From JBFHNV01 sp965365655 (GTDB taxonomy: Bacteria; Pseudomonadota; Gammaproteobacteria; HK1): a stretch of 36,953 nucleotides of DNA. Under the pieces are notes generated by a model. It was not told the origin of the DNA. It saw only the letters and a list, made by a program, of their open reading frames with translations, and made no database searches. The translations under genes and the position numbers were made by a program. The stretch covers positions 1-36,953 of the forward strand of contig CBDUCN010000009.1 in the NCBI GenBank assembly GCA_965365655.1. Reading direction: 5' to 3'. How positions within the stretch are numbered: position 1 is the first letter of the stretch; each line of letters opens with the position of its first letter. Shown piece by piece: positions 6,911 to 15,305 of the stretch.

Positions 6911-8662
6911 TCACCCGGCGCCCTGCCGGGTCACGACGCGAGTCCCCATCACGAGGCGGTCCATTGCGGTTCGCAGAAAGCATGCGAGCGCGTCGCCGGG
7001 GCTGCACACGATCGGCTCGCTCTCGTTGAACGACGTGTTGAGCAGCATCGGCACGCCGGTGCGCCGCTCGAACGCGGCGATCAGACGATGGTAGAGCGGC
7101 TGCGCGGCGGCGCTCACCGTCTGCAGCCGTCCGCTGCCGTCGACGTGGGCCACGGCCGGTATCGCATCGCGGCGCCCGGCCCGGATCCGGTAGACCTTCG
7201 TCATGAACGGCACGTCGTCGTCTACCTCGAACCACGCGCCCACCGCCTCGCGCAGCACCGACGGCGCGAACGGACGGAAGCTCTCCCGTCGCTTGACCGC
7301 CTCGTTGAGCACCACGCGCATGTCGCCGCGGCGCGGGTCGGCGAGGATGGATCGCTGTCCGAGCGCCCGCGCGCCCCACTCCATGCGTCCCTGGAACCAG
7401 CCCACCACCTCGCCGCCAGCGATCGCGTCGGCCGTCTCGTCGCACAGCCGTTGCTCGTCATCCACCGCACGCACGCGACAGCGCGCCGCCTCGAGCGAGC
7501 TCGCCTGCGCCGCGATGGCCGCGCTCACCTGCGCGTCGTCGAACGCGGGGCCCAGCGCGGCGCTGTCCAGCGCCCGGCGCCGCAGCACGCCGGTGAGGTC
7601 GCGTTCCGCGCACAGCGCGGCGCCCAGCGCGCCGCCCGCGTCGCCCGCCGCGGGCTGCACGAACACCTGCTCGAACGGCGTGCGCTCGTGGATGCGTCCG
7701 TTCGCCACCGAGTTCATCGCGCAGCCGCCGGCCAGCGCGAGGCGGCGCGAGCCGGTGCGCGCGTGAAGGGCGTGCAGCACGTGGAACATCGCGTCCTCGA
7801 AGCGCTGCTGCACCGAGGCGGCCACGTCGTGGTGGCGCGCCTCGATCGCGGCGCGCGGTGCTCGCGCCGGCCCCAGCAGGCGCTCCAGCGCCGGGCGATA
7901 CAACGTCGGCAGGTCCGGTTCGCCATCGTCCGCGAGAACGCCCAGCGCGATCCGGTGGTGGCGGAAGTACCGAAGGTCCAGGTCGAATCGCCCGCGCGCG
8001 CGCACGCGCAGCACTCGTGAAAAATCGTCGACGTGGCGCGGCTCGCCGTACGCGGCGAGGCCCATGACCTTGTACTCGTCGCCGTACGCACGAAAGCCCA
8101 GGTATTGCGTGAGCGCCTGGTAGAAGATCCCGAGCGAGTGCGGGAACAGCACGCGATCGTGAATCGCGAGCACGTCGCCGTGACCCGTGCCCGCGGCGGT
8201 GCTCGCGAAATCGCCGAAGCCGTCCACCGACAGCACCGCGGCGTCGTCGAAGGGGCTGCAGTAGAACGCGGACGCGAGGTGTGCACGATGATGCTCGACG
8301 TGCACGACGGGCGCGCGCCACGCGGCGCCGTCCGTGCATCCGGCCAGCGCGGCGCGAACGCCTAGCCGCCGCCGGCGCCGCGCGAGCCGCTCGGCGATGA
8401 GCGCCGGCGACGGATGCGCGGCGGCGAACGCGAGCCGCCGCAGACGGTTCGCCCTCGGATCGCCGTTCATCGCGACCGCGTCCACGTCCGCCGGCGTGGC
8501 CCCGACCGCCTGCAGGCACCAGCGCACCGCGTGGCACGGAAATCCGGCGAAGTGCTTGCGCCGGACGAAGCGCTCCTCCTCCGCGGCCGCGGCGATCTCG
8601 CCGTCCACCGTGACGCACGCGGCGGCATCCGCATGCCACGCATTGATCCCGAGGATCAGCAT
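6911..8662 (-). CDS. NodU/CmcH-family carbamoyltransferase
   Basis: This 583-residue enzyme belongs to the family that transfers a carbamoyl group from carbamoyl phosphate, through carbamoyl-adenylate, to a hydroxyl of a sugar or antibiotic. The N-terminal Kae1-like half opens MLILGINAWHADAA, then shows VEHHRAHLASAF (metal/ATP-site histidines), SVDGFGDFAS and YKVMGLAAYG. The middle has LAGGCAMNSVANG. The C-terminal half has the conserved QGRMEWGARALGQRSIL and NTSFNESEPIVCS. Length is typical. Start ATG 8662 matches the family N-terminus and is the last of six repeated start regions (see the repeat at 8644-8781). As the last polysaccharide gene of the leftward operon it probably O-carbamoylates a sugar of the exported glycan; the acceptor cannot be read from sequence. 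Confidence 0.9.
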   Translation of the reverse strand: MLILGINAWHADAAACVTVDGEIAAAAEEERFVRRKHFAGFPCHAVRWCLQAVGATPADVDAVAMNGDPRANRLRRLAFAAAHPSPALIAERLARRRRRLGVRAALAGCTDGAAWRAPVVHVEHHRAHLASAFYCSPFDDAAVLSVDGFGDFASTAAGTGHGDVLAIHDRVLFPHSLGIFYQALTQYLGFRAYGDEYKVMGLAAYGEPRHVDDFSRVLRVRARGRFDLDLRYFRHHRIALGVLADDGEPDLPTLYRPALERLLGPARAPRAAIEARHHDVAASVQQRFEDAMFHVLHALHARTGSRRLALAGGCAMNSVANGRIHERTPFEQVFVQPAAGDAGGALGAALCAERDLTGVLRRRALDSAALGPAFDDAQVSAAIAAQASSLEAARCRVRAVDDEQRLCDETADAIAGGEVVGWFQGRMEWGARALGQRSILADPRRGDMRVVLNEAVKRRESFRPFAPSVLREAVGAWFEVDDDVPFMTKVYRIRAGRRDAIPAVAHVDGSGRLQTVSAAAQPLYHRLIAAFERRTGVPMLLNTSFNESEPIVCSPGDALACFLRTAMDRLVMGTRVVTRQGAG

Positions 8663-8781
8663 GGCGTGATCCCGAGGATCAGCATGATGTGATCCAAAAA
8701 ATCAGCATGACACGAGCCCAAGGATCAGCATGACGTGATCCCGAGCGTCGGCATGGCGTGCCCCCGAAGATCAGCATGCCG
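8644..8781 (-). repeat. six tandem 23-bp copies of the carbamoyltransferase translation start
   Basis: Six adjacent 23-bp units run 8644-8666, 8667-8689, 8690-8712, 8713-8735, 8736-8758 and 8759-8781. On the minus strand the consensus core is ATGCTGATCCTCGGGATCA followed by CGCC or similar, and the ATGs begin at 8662 (the real start), 8685, 8708, 8731, 8754 and 8777. Because 23 is not a multiple of 3, each upstream ATG is in a different frame from the next. Those at 8685, 8708, 8731 and 8754 each encode nine residues (for example MLILGITPC, MLIFWITSC, MLILGLVSC) and stop at the TGA inside the next unit's ATGCTGA. The copy at 8777 has lost that stop point and reads on to 8679. A GGGA-like element before each ATG may serve as a weak ribosome binding site. 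There are no spacers, so it is not a CRISPR array. Confidence 0.9.
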
Positions 8782-8811
8782 TGCGCCGGCGCGGCGAACG
8801 CGCACCGCGGC

Positions 8812-9606
8812 TCACCGCGCACGATCGCCCTCCCGCGGCGCGCCGAGGCGGCGCTCGACCAGCGCCAGCGCGATCAGCATCTCCGCGGTCGCGCGCTGCA
8901 CCGCGTACGCGAGGCCGGGCAGACCGTCGAGGATCCCGCCGCGCAGCAGCAGGCACCACGCGAGTGCGAGCGGCGGCGCGGGCAGCACGAGCCGGCGCAC
9001 CCGGGCGGCGGGCGTCAGCCGCCGCCACGGCGTGCCGTCGATCAGTGCGGCCTCGAGCCGGGCGTAGCGCCACTGATCGGCAAGCCAGCGCGCGGCGGGC
9101 TTGCGGTCGTCGTGCCGGATGGCGCCCGGCAAGTCCGCGACGCGACCCTCGACGCGCAGCCGCTGGGTGTGCCCCTGCTGCACGAAGTGCCCGGCGTGCC
9201 GGCGGAACAGCACCACGCGCGGCGGATACAGCGAGCCGCGCAGCGCGCGCCCCGCCACACAGTAGCGGAAGCACGCGCGGTAACCGGCAACGTCCGCGGG
9301 CGGATCCAGGGCGCGCAGCGCGGCCGCGAGCGCCGGCTCCAGCACGTGATCGGCGTCCAGCGCGAGCACCCACTCGCTGTCGATCCCGGTCTCGTGCACC
9401 GCGAAGTTCCACTGGCTCGCGTGCCCGTCGAAAGCGCGCTGCACGACGCGCACGTTGCGCGCCTGCGCGGCGAGCGCGAGCGTCCGGTCCGTGCTGCCGC
9501 TGTCCACCAGCACCACCTCCCGGGCCCACGCGAGCGCGGCGAGGGTGCGCGGCAGGTTCGCCTCCTCGTCCAGCGCGAGCAGCACCGGCGTCACGTCAAG
9601 CGCCAC
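8812..9606 (-). CDS. GT2-family glycosyltransferase (WaaE-like)
   Basis: This 264-residue GT-A fold glycosyltransferase has the compact WaaE/KdtX-like layout. The nucleotide-binding start is TPVLLALDEEANLPRTL, followed by VLVDSGSTDRT, then LALDADHVLEP (DxD metal motif), and a C-terminal segment with a hydrophobic helix (about 205-225) that may associate with the membrane. Start GTG 9606 is chosen for the strong GGAGG about eight bases upstream; it overlaps the end of the preceding GT4 gene by 11 nt. It is the last glycosyltransferase before the repeat array and carbamoyltransferase. It would act at the cytoplasmic face on a lipid-linked glycan; donor and acceptor are unknown. Confidence 0.88.
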   Translation of the reverse strand: MALDVTPVLLALDEEANLPRTLAALAWAREVVLVDSGSTDRTLALAAQARNVRVVQRAFDGHASQWNFAVHETGIDSEWVLALDADHVLEPALAAALRALDPPADVAGYRACFRYCVAGRALRGSLYPPRVVLFRRHAGHFVQQGHTQRLRVEGRVADLPGAIRHDDRKPAARWLADQWRYARLEAALIDGTPWRRLTPAARVRRLVLPAPPLALAWCLLLRGGILDGLPGLAYAVQRATAEMLIALALVERRLGAPREGDRAR

Positions 9607-10747
9607 GGCGAGCGCCTCCGGCTGCGGCCGCGCGCGCGTACAGGGCCGTCATCGCGTCGGCCACCATCGGCCACGCGAAGCGCTCGCGCGCGGCGTCGCG
9701 ACCGGCCTCTCCCATCGCCGCCGCGCGCGCCGGCGCGCCCAGCGTCTGCGCGAGCGCGCTCGCGACGTCCTCCGGCGTCGCGTCGCACACCAGCCCGCAA
9801 CCGGCCCGCGCGACCTCGTCCGCGAGGCCCACGCCGCGCGTGACCACGACCGGGCAGCCGGCCGCCATCGCTTCCAGCACCGTGTTCGCGAAGTTCTCCG
9901 ACAGCGACGGCAGCACGAACACCGCCGCGCGCGCGTAGAGGTCGGCGCGCTGCGCCGGCGTCACCGGTCCGGCGAACCGGACCCGCGCCTCCAGTCCGAG
10001 GTCCCGCACGCGCGCCGCGAGGCCGGCCTGCAGGCCCTCGTCGTCGTGCCCGGCGATCACCAGCCGGGCGGCGGACAGCCGGGCCATCGCGTCGAGCAGG
10101 CAGTGCAGCCCCTTCTTCCACGACAGCCGGCCGAGGAACAGCACCAGGCCGGCCTCGCGCGGTCGCGGCGGCGGCGGCGCGGCGTCGATGCCGTTCGGGA
10201 CCGTCTCGACGGGCGGCAGCGCGAGCCCGAACGCTTCGACGTCGCGGCGCTCGCGCTCGCTGGTCACGTGCAGCGCCGCGGCGCGTTCGAGCAGCGGCCG
10301 CCCGGCGAGCGCGAGCCACGCGGACTTCAGCCGGCGACTCCGCCGTGCGACGAGCTCGCGCACCAGCATGCCGCGAGGGCTGACGACGTACGGCACGCTG
10401 CACGCGCGCGCCGCCCGTGCCGCCGCGCCCGTCGGGTGCAGGAACAGCGTGTGCACGTGCACGAGGTCGTAGCCGCCGGCGCGGCAGGCGAGCGCCGCCG
10501 CCAGCCCCGGCGACCAGTACCAGCGTCGCAGCGCCGGCACGTCGAAGTAGTGCACGCCGACCCCGTCCATGTCGCACCGCGCGCCGGCGCGCACGTCCAG
10601 GTCGCGAGGACCGTCCACCCGGGTCGTGAACACGTCCACGGCGTGGCCCGCCGCGACCAGCGCGCGGCACAGGCCGTGCGTGGCCAGCACCACGCCGCCG
10701 TAGCGCACGGCCGGCGGATAGCTCGGGATCACGTGCAGCACCCGCAT
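9596..10747 (-). CDS. GT4-family glycosyltransferase
   Basis: This 383-residue GT-B retaining glycosyltransferase begins MRVLHVIPSYPPAVRYGGV, a typical GT4 N-terminal Rossmann start with a glycine loop. The C-terminal half has VLFLGRLSWKKGL (donor-binding domain start) and the E-x7-E motif in SENFANTVLEAMAAGCPVV. The ATG at 10747 overlaps the upstream stop (TGATG), with GGAG nine bases before it. It probably adds a hexose-type sugar to the growing lipid-linked repeat unit in the cytoplasm. Specificity cannot be read from the sequence. Confidence 0.9.
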   Translation of the reverse strand: MRVLHVIPSYPPAVRYGGVVLATHGLCRALVAAGHAVDVFTTRVDGPRDLDVRAGARCDMDGVGVHYFDVPALRRWYWSPGLAAALACRAGGYDLVHVHTLFLHPTGAAARAARACSVPYVVSPRGMLVRELVARRSRRLKSAWLALAGRPLLERAAALHVTSERERRDVEAFGLALPPVETVPNGIDAAPPPPRPREAGLVLFLGRLSWKKGLHCLLDAMARLSAARLVIAGHDDEGLQAGLAARVRDLGLEARVRFAGPVTPAQRADLYARAAVFVLPSLSENFANTVLEAMAAGCPVVVTRGVGLADEVARAGCGLVCDATPEDVASALAQTLGAPARAAAMGEAGRDAARERFAWPMVADAMTALYARAAAAGGARRGA

Positions 10748-11922
10748 CAGCCCGCGCTCCGCACGACCCGGGCGTGCGTCGACGTGACCGCGCGCGCGGC
10801 GCGCACCACGGCATCGGCCGCGATCTCGATGCCGTGGCGCGCGTGCACCCGCACGCGCGCGCGAAGCCCCATGGCGCGCAGCCGCGGCGCTTCGGCCGCG
10901 GCGCCTGCAAGCGCGCCCGCCAGCGCCCTGACGTCGCCGCTCGGAAACACCCATCCGGTCTCGCCGGGCAGCACCAGGTCCGGCTCGCAGCCCACGCGGT
11001 CCCCGACCACCGCCGGCCGCGCGCAGGCCATCGCCTCGTTGACGACCAGGCCCCAGGTCTCGCGCTGATCCGACGGCAGCACCAGGCAGTCGGCGCAGTG
11101 GTAGACCTCGGGCAGCGCGCCCTGGTTGACGAACCCGGCGAAGCTCACCGCGCGCCCGCGCGCCCTGACGCGCGCGCGCGCGGCCTCGGCCCCGTGGCCC
11201 ACGACCAGCAGGTGCGCAGCGGACGGCGCGCCCGCCATCGCGTCGATCGCGTCCAGCACCCGTTTCTTCGGTTCCAGCTTGCCGACGAACAGGAAGCACA
11301 CCGCGTCCGGCGGCACGCCGAGGTCGCGGCGCAGCCGCGCACGCCGCGGTGCGGCCGCATCGGCGCGGGCCGCGAATTGTTCGTTGTCGATCCCGTAGGG
11401 GCAGTCCACGACGCGTGCCGGGTCCACCCCGTGCGCGAGGTACCACTCCCGGTTGCGCCGCCCGATCGCGAGCACGGCGTCGTAGCGGCGCAGCCAGCGG
11501 CGGTGGGCCGCCCGCAGCCAGTCCGGCCGCGGCGTCAGCAGGTTCGACTCACCGCGCACCAGCACGCGCGCCCCGGCGCGCCGCGCGAGCGTCGGCGCCG
11601 CGGCGAGCACCGCGGAGTGCCAGCCGGTCGCGAGCACCACGTGCGGCCGGAACGCCGCGATGCGCCGGGCCAGCGCCGCGAGCGCGGCGCCGCGAGCGCG
11701 CGGCGCGCCGGGCGCCAGCGGGCAGTGCCAGCGGTAGCCGTCCAGCAGCGGGACGTCCCACTGGAACGGCACGCCGAAGCCGACGCCCTGGGCGCGGGGC
11801 CCTGGCAGGTGCTCGAAGAACACCTCGAGGTCCAGCTCCGGGCGCGCGGCCAGGGCCCGGTACCACGGCGCCTGGTACTGGATCGGGTGGGTCGCGATCG
11901 CGAGCAGGCGCAGCCGCGTCAC
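10747..11922 (-). CDS. GT4-family glycosyltransferase
   Basis: This 391-residue GT-B glycosyltransferase starts MTRLRLLAIATHPIQYQAPWYRAL, an N-terminus common in GT4 enzymes of polysaccharide clusters. It carries FLFVGKLEPKKRVLDAI and the E-x7-E motif in RETWGLVVNEAMACARPAVV. The GTG at 11922 has a G-rich element about eight bases upstream. It ends in a TGATG overlap with the next gene. A 67-bp gap separates it from the membrane protein gene upstream, one of the largest gaps inside the operon. It is a cytoplasmic enzyme of repeat-unit assembly with unknown donor. Confidence 0.9.
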   Translation of the reverse strand: MTRLRLLAIATHPIQYQAPWYRALAARPELDLEVFFEHLPGPRAQGVGFGVPFQWDVPLLDGYRWHCPLAPGAPRARGAALAALARRIAAFRPHVVLATGWHSAVLAAAPTLARRAGARVLVRGESNLLTPRPDWLRAAHRRWLRRYDAVLAIGRRNREWYLAHGVDPARVVDCPYGIDNEQFAARADAAAPRRARLRRDLGVPPDAVCFLFVGKLEPKKRVLDAIDAMAGAPSAAHLLVVGHGAEAARARVRARGRAVSFAGFVNQGALPEVYHCADCLVLPSDQRETWGLVVNEAMACARPAVVGDRVGCEPDLVLPGETGWVFPSGDVRALAGALAGAAAEAPRLRAMGLRARVRVHARHGIEIAADAVVRAARAVTSTHARVVRSAG

Positions 11923-11989
11923 GGCACGTGCCCCCGCGGCCGCAGGCGGCGGCGCGCGCGGGCCGACGGCCGCGTACCGCGCAGCGCCG

Positions 11990-13360
11990 TCACGCGGCCG
12001 TCGCCGACGGACGCGGTGGCGGCGGCGCGCGCAGCACGAAGCCCAGGCACAGCCCGAGCACCAGCAGCACGAACGGATCGCCGAACACCTGCGACGCGGT
12101 CGCGAACACCGCGAGGTTGCACAGCAGCAGCGCGAGCAGGCCTGCCGCGATCACCGCCCTCTGCTCTTCGCCGGCCGCGAGCAGACGCCGGATCGCGGCG
12201 TGTGCGGCCAGCAGCATCGCGGCGGCCAGCCACGCGGTCGCCGCGAGGCCGTGCACGCCGAGCTCCGCGAGCACCTTCGCGAGACCGCCCTCGGCCGCGA
12301 AGCCCACGAGCTGCGGGCCGCCGCCGAACGCGGCGGCGCCCTGGCTGGCCGTTCCGGCGCCGGCGCCGAGCAGCCCGTTGCGGTTGACGACGTGGCGGAA
12401 GCTGCCGACGGTGGAGCTGCGCAGGCGCTCCGCCGCCTCGTCGGTCACGCCCCGGTAACGGCTCACGTAGCCGCCCACGGGGCTGTCCTCGCGCTCCGGC
12501 ACCAGCGCGAGCTGCAGCACGAACGCGACCAGCGCCGCCGCCGCGAGCAGTCCCGCGAGGCGCCCCGCCCGTCCGCGGTACCACGTCAGCAGCGCCGCAT
12601 ACACCGGCACGAACAGCACCAGCTCGACGACCATCTTGCGCCGCCCGGTGAGCACCACCGCGCCGATCAGCACCGCGATCAGCGCGAGCCCGGCGACCGT
12701 GCCGGCCGGGAAGGCCCGCGCGAGCACCAGGATCGCGGTCACCGCGGCGGCGGTCGCGCCGTGCCACGCGGCCGTCTCGGCCGAGCGGAAGAACCCCGGC
12801 GGCAGCTCCAGCACGCCGCCGGTCTCCGGGTACACCAGCAGGCCGACGCCCACCGAGTCCAGCACCCCGTCCCGGTAGCCCATCACGTTCAGGTACACCC
12901 CCGCGCTGAACAGCAGCGCGAACGCGACGTACACCGAGAACGCGCGCACGATGTCGGCCACCGTCGCGGCGTAGTACATCGCGATGACCAGCCCGGCGAA
13001 CGGCAGCGCGTACACCAGCACCCCGATGCCGGCCAGCGCGACGCTGCCGGTGTGTCCCAGCGTCACGAGCACCTGCAGCGCGACGACGAAGAAGAACACC
13101 GACACCGGCGCGCGCAGCGACGGGTGCAGCGCGTACATCGGCTGCGGCCCGAGGGTGCCGCCGCGCATCAGCAGGCCCGCCGCCGCGGCGGCGAACACCG
13201 GCGCGAACAGCAGCACCATGTAGACCGGCTCGCCCGGGGTCAGCTTGCGCAGCACGTCCTGCAGGAAGCCGGCGCCCAGGGTCATCAGCACCGCGAGCCG
13301 CCAGTCGGCGAGCGCCGGCACCAGCGCGAGCGCCGCGAGCATGATCGCCAGCGCGCTCAC
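11990..13360 (-). CDS. polytopic polysaccharide polymerase/ligase-like membrane protein
   Basis: This 456-residue inner-membrane protein has roughly ten to twelve hydrophobic segments and few charged residues outside loops. Near the C-terminus a long periplasmic-type loop (about 295-375) contains RHVVNRNGLLGAGAGT and GFAAEGGLAKVLAELGVHGL, the pattern seen in O-antigen ligase/Wzy-like proteins, where the loop holds catalytic residues. Start GTG 13360 overlaps the upstream stop (GTGA) and has GAGGA five bases before it. It would polymerise or transfer undecaprenyl-linked glycans in the periplasm. A second, more canonical ligase/polymerase is encoded at 21552-23027, so the division of labour is unclear. 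Confidence 0.78.
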   Translation of the reverse strand: MSALAIMLAALALVPALADWRLAVLMTLGAGFLQDVLRKLTPGEPVYMVLLFAPVFAAAAAGLLMRGGTLGPQPMYALHPSLRAPVSVFFFVVALQVLVTLGHTGSVALAGIGVLVYALPFAGLVIAMYYAATVADIVRAFSVYVAFALLFSAGVYLNVMGYRDGVLDSVGVGLLVYPETGGVLELPPGFFRSAETAAWHGATAAAVTAILVLARAFPAGTVAGLALIAVLIGAVVLTGRRKMVVELVLFVPVYAALLTWYRGRAGRLAGLLAAAALVAFVLQLALVPEREDSPVGGYVSRYRGVTDEAAERLRSSTVGSFRHVVNRNGLLGAGAGTASQGAAAFGGGPQLVGFAAEGGLAKVLAELGVHGLAATAWLAAAMLLAAHAAIRRLLAAGEEQRAVIAAGLLALLLCNLAVFATASQVFGDPFVLLVLGLCLGFVLRAPPPPRPSATAA

Positions 13361-14337
13361 GGGCGTCCTCGCCCGCGGCGTGTCCCGGCCGCCGCCGCGT
13401 CCCCGGCAAGCCCGAGGCGCGGCCCCGCGAGGTGGGCGCGCAGCGCCGAGGCGGCGCCGCGCAGCTCGGCGACGGCCGCGACCGGGATCCACCACGGCGA
13501 GCGCAGGTGATCGCGCGCCAGCACCGCGCGCGCGAGCTCCGCGAGGGTCCGGCGCAGCGCTCCGGGCACCCGCGGGTGGCGCAACAGGTAGTAGTAGCGC
13601 CCGGCGCTGTGCGCGGGCGAGGCGCTGCGCCGGTGGCGCGCGTGCACCCGCACCCCGCCGTCGGGCGCCTGCAGGTGCTGCAGCGCCGCGTCGGGAGCGA
13701 AGTGCAGGCGCATGCCTCGCGCGAGCGCGCGCTCCGCGAGGTCCGCCTCGAAGCGGTACGCGGCCGCCTCGAAGCGCTCGTCGAAGCCGCCGAGGTCGAA
13801 CAGCGCGGCGCGGCGCACGCAGAAGTTCCCGCCGCCGAAGCGGCGCACCGGTCCCGGCAGCGTCGCGTCGAGCCGCACCCGGTCCGGGTCCGGGCCGCCG
13901 TCGTCGGCCGGCCCGGGCCCGGCGTCGCACCCCTGCTGCCACGGCTGCACGATTCGTCCCGCGACGAGCGCGACGGCCGGGTCCGCGAGCGCGCGCGCGT
14001 GGGCCGCGACCAGGTCCCCGGGGATGCGCACGTCGTCGTCCAGGTACAGCAGCGCGTCGCCGCGCGCGGCGCGCGCGCCGAGGTTCATCGCCGCCGGGAT
14101 GCTTCGCCGTTCGAGGCGCACGCGGCGCACCCGCCCCTCCTCCTCCAGCGCCGCGAGCGCGTGCGCGACCTCGGGCGGATGCCGCCGGGTCTGGTCCACA
14201 AGCAGGATCTCGAGCGGCGCGGTGGGCAGCGCGAGCAGCGCGCGCACGGTGTCCAGCGCCAGCGCGCCGCGCTCGCAGGTGGGGATCACCACGGAGATCG
14301 TCGGCGGCGCGCCCGCGGCGGCGCTCGCCTCGCTCAT
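13357..14337 (-). CDS. GT2-family glycosyltransferase
   Basis: This 326-residue GT-A glycosyltransferase has TISVVIPTCERGALALDTV, EILLVDQTRR, LLYLDDDVRIPGDL (acidic metal site) and the acceptor-side FGGGNFCVRRAALFDLGGFDERF. A C-terminal extension of about 100 residues follows the catalytic core. Start ATG 14337 overlaps the upstream stop (ATGA), with GAGG upstream. The DDD motif and GGFDE segment resemble rhamnosyl- or galactosyltransferase-type GT2 enzymes, but the sugar cannot be assigned. It acts in repeat-unit assembly on the cytoplasmic side. Confidence 0.9.
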   Translation of the reverse strand: MSEASAAAGAPPTISVVIPTCERGALALDTVRALLALPTAPLEILLVDQTRRHPPEVAHALAALEEEGRVRRVRLERRSIPAAMNLGARAARGDALLYLDDDVRIPGDLVAAHARALADPAVALVAGRIVQPWQQGCDAGPGPADDGGPDPDRVRLDATLPGPVRRFGGGNFCVRRAALFDLGGFDERFEAAAYRFEADLAERALARGMRLHFAPDAALQHLQAPDGGVRVHARHRRSASPAHSAGRYYYLLRHPRVPGALRRTLAELARAVLARDHLRSPWWIPVAAVAELRGAASALRAHLAGPRLGLAGDAAAAGTRRGRGRP

Positions 14338-15305
14338 GCGCCGCCCCCCTCGGCCAGCCAGCGCCGCACCCGGACGCGCGCGAGGCCGGCCACGGCGCGC
14401 GGATCCAGCGGCGCCGCACGGCGTGCGATGCGGAAGTAGCGCTCCGCCGCTGCCGCGTCGCCGCGACGGGCCAGGCACCCGGCGACGAACAGCGCCGCCC
14501 CGTCGCTGCGCCCGCCGCCGGCCAGCGCGCGGCGCCCGAGCGCGTCCGCGCGCGCGAGCAGCGGAGCCTCGTCCCGGCCGTCGCGCCGCGCGCGGCTGCA
14601 CGCGGCGGCCAGCGCGCGCAGCGCGAGCTGGATGCGATGATGACGCGGCGACAGGCCGTCCAGCGACACCCGCGCCTCGGTGAACACCTGTCCGACGCGC
14701 ACCAGGCGGCCGATGGCGGCCATGCGGGTCCACAGGTCGGTGTCCTGCGCGAGCCGGAACGCGGCGCGGTAGCCGCCGGCACGGTGATACGCGTCGCGCC
14801 GCAGGCACACGGTCATGTGCGCGAGGCCGGCGAGGCGCGCCGGCTCCGCGGACGCGAAGTCCGCCGTGAGGTCCCGCTCGCCCGGCGCGTCCGCGGCAGC
14901 GCCGGGCACGTCCAGCGCCTCGCCCTCCGGGCCCACCAGACGCAGCGCGCTCCCGAGCACGACCACGTCGGGGTGCGCGCGCAGCCACGCGACCTGCGCG
15001 GCGAGGCGTCCGGGAAGCATCCGGTCGCCGGCGTCGACGCGCGCGATGAACGGCGCGCGCGCCTCGGCACAGCCGGTGATCAGCGCGCGCGTGAGGCCGG
15101 CCGCGGCCTGGCGCACGATCCGCACCCGCCGGTCCGCGCCGGCGACGCGGCGCAGCCTGCGGGCGGTGGCGTCGCGCGAGCCGTCGTCGACGACGATGCA
15201 CTCGAGATCGCGCAGCGACTGCGCGAGGACGCTGCGCACCGTCTCCTGCGCCCGCACGCCGGCGTCGCGCACCCCGAGCACCACCGATACCTCGGGGGGC
15301 CTCAT
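14334..15305 (-). CDS. GT2-family glycosyltransferase
   Basis: This 323-residue GT-A enzyme starts PEVSVVLGVRDAGVRAQETVRSVLAQS, with ECIVVDDGSRDAT, then ARVDAGDRMLPGRL in place of the usual D-x-D segment, and LAQDTDLWTRMAAIG at the acceptor site. The C-terminal 90 residues are helical, with a tetratricopeptide-like stretch (FVAGCLARRGDAAAAERYFRIARR is cited only to locate it, about residues 280-303). Start ATG 15305 overlaps the upstream stop (ATGA), with GGGAG eight bases before it. It is one of three consecutive GT2 genes and closely parallels its upstream neighbour in layout, which suggests an old duplication. Confidence 0.88.
   Translation of the reverse strand: MRPPEVSVVLGVRDAGVRAQETVRSVLAQSLRDLECIVVDDGSRDATARRLRRVAGADRRVRIVRQAAAGLTRALITGCAEARAPFIARVDAGDRMLPGRLAAQVAWLRAHPDVVVLGSALRLVGPEGEALDVPGAAADAPGERDLTADFASAEPARLAGLAHMTVCLRRDAYHRAGGYRAAFRLAQDTDLWTRMAAIGRLVRVGQVFTEARVSLDGLSPRHHRIQLALRALAAACSRARRDGRDEAPLLARADALGRRALAGGGRSDGAALFVAGCLARRGDAAAAERYFRIARRAAPLDPRAVAGLARVRVRRWLAEGGGA

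Noticed and set aside
8644..8781. Possible CRISPR array or protein repeat
   Set aside because: The 23-bp units are adjacent with no unique spacers, and the unit is a copy of the downstream gene's start, so it is neither CRISPR nor a coding repeat in one frame.
9455..11068. Long rightward frame across the GT2 and GT4 genes
   Set aside because: It has no family motif, while the leftward frames carry the GT2 DxD and GT4 E-x7-E motifs.
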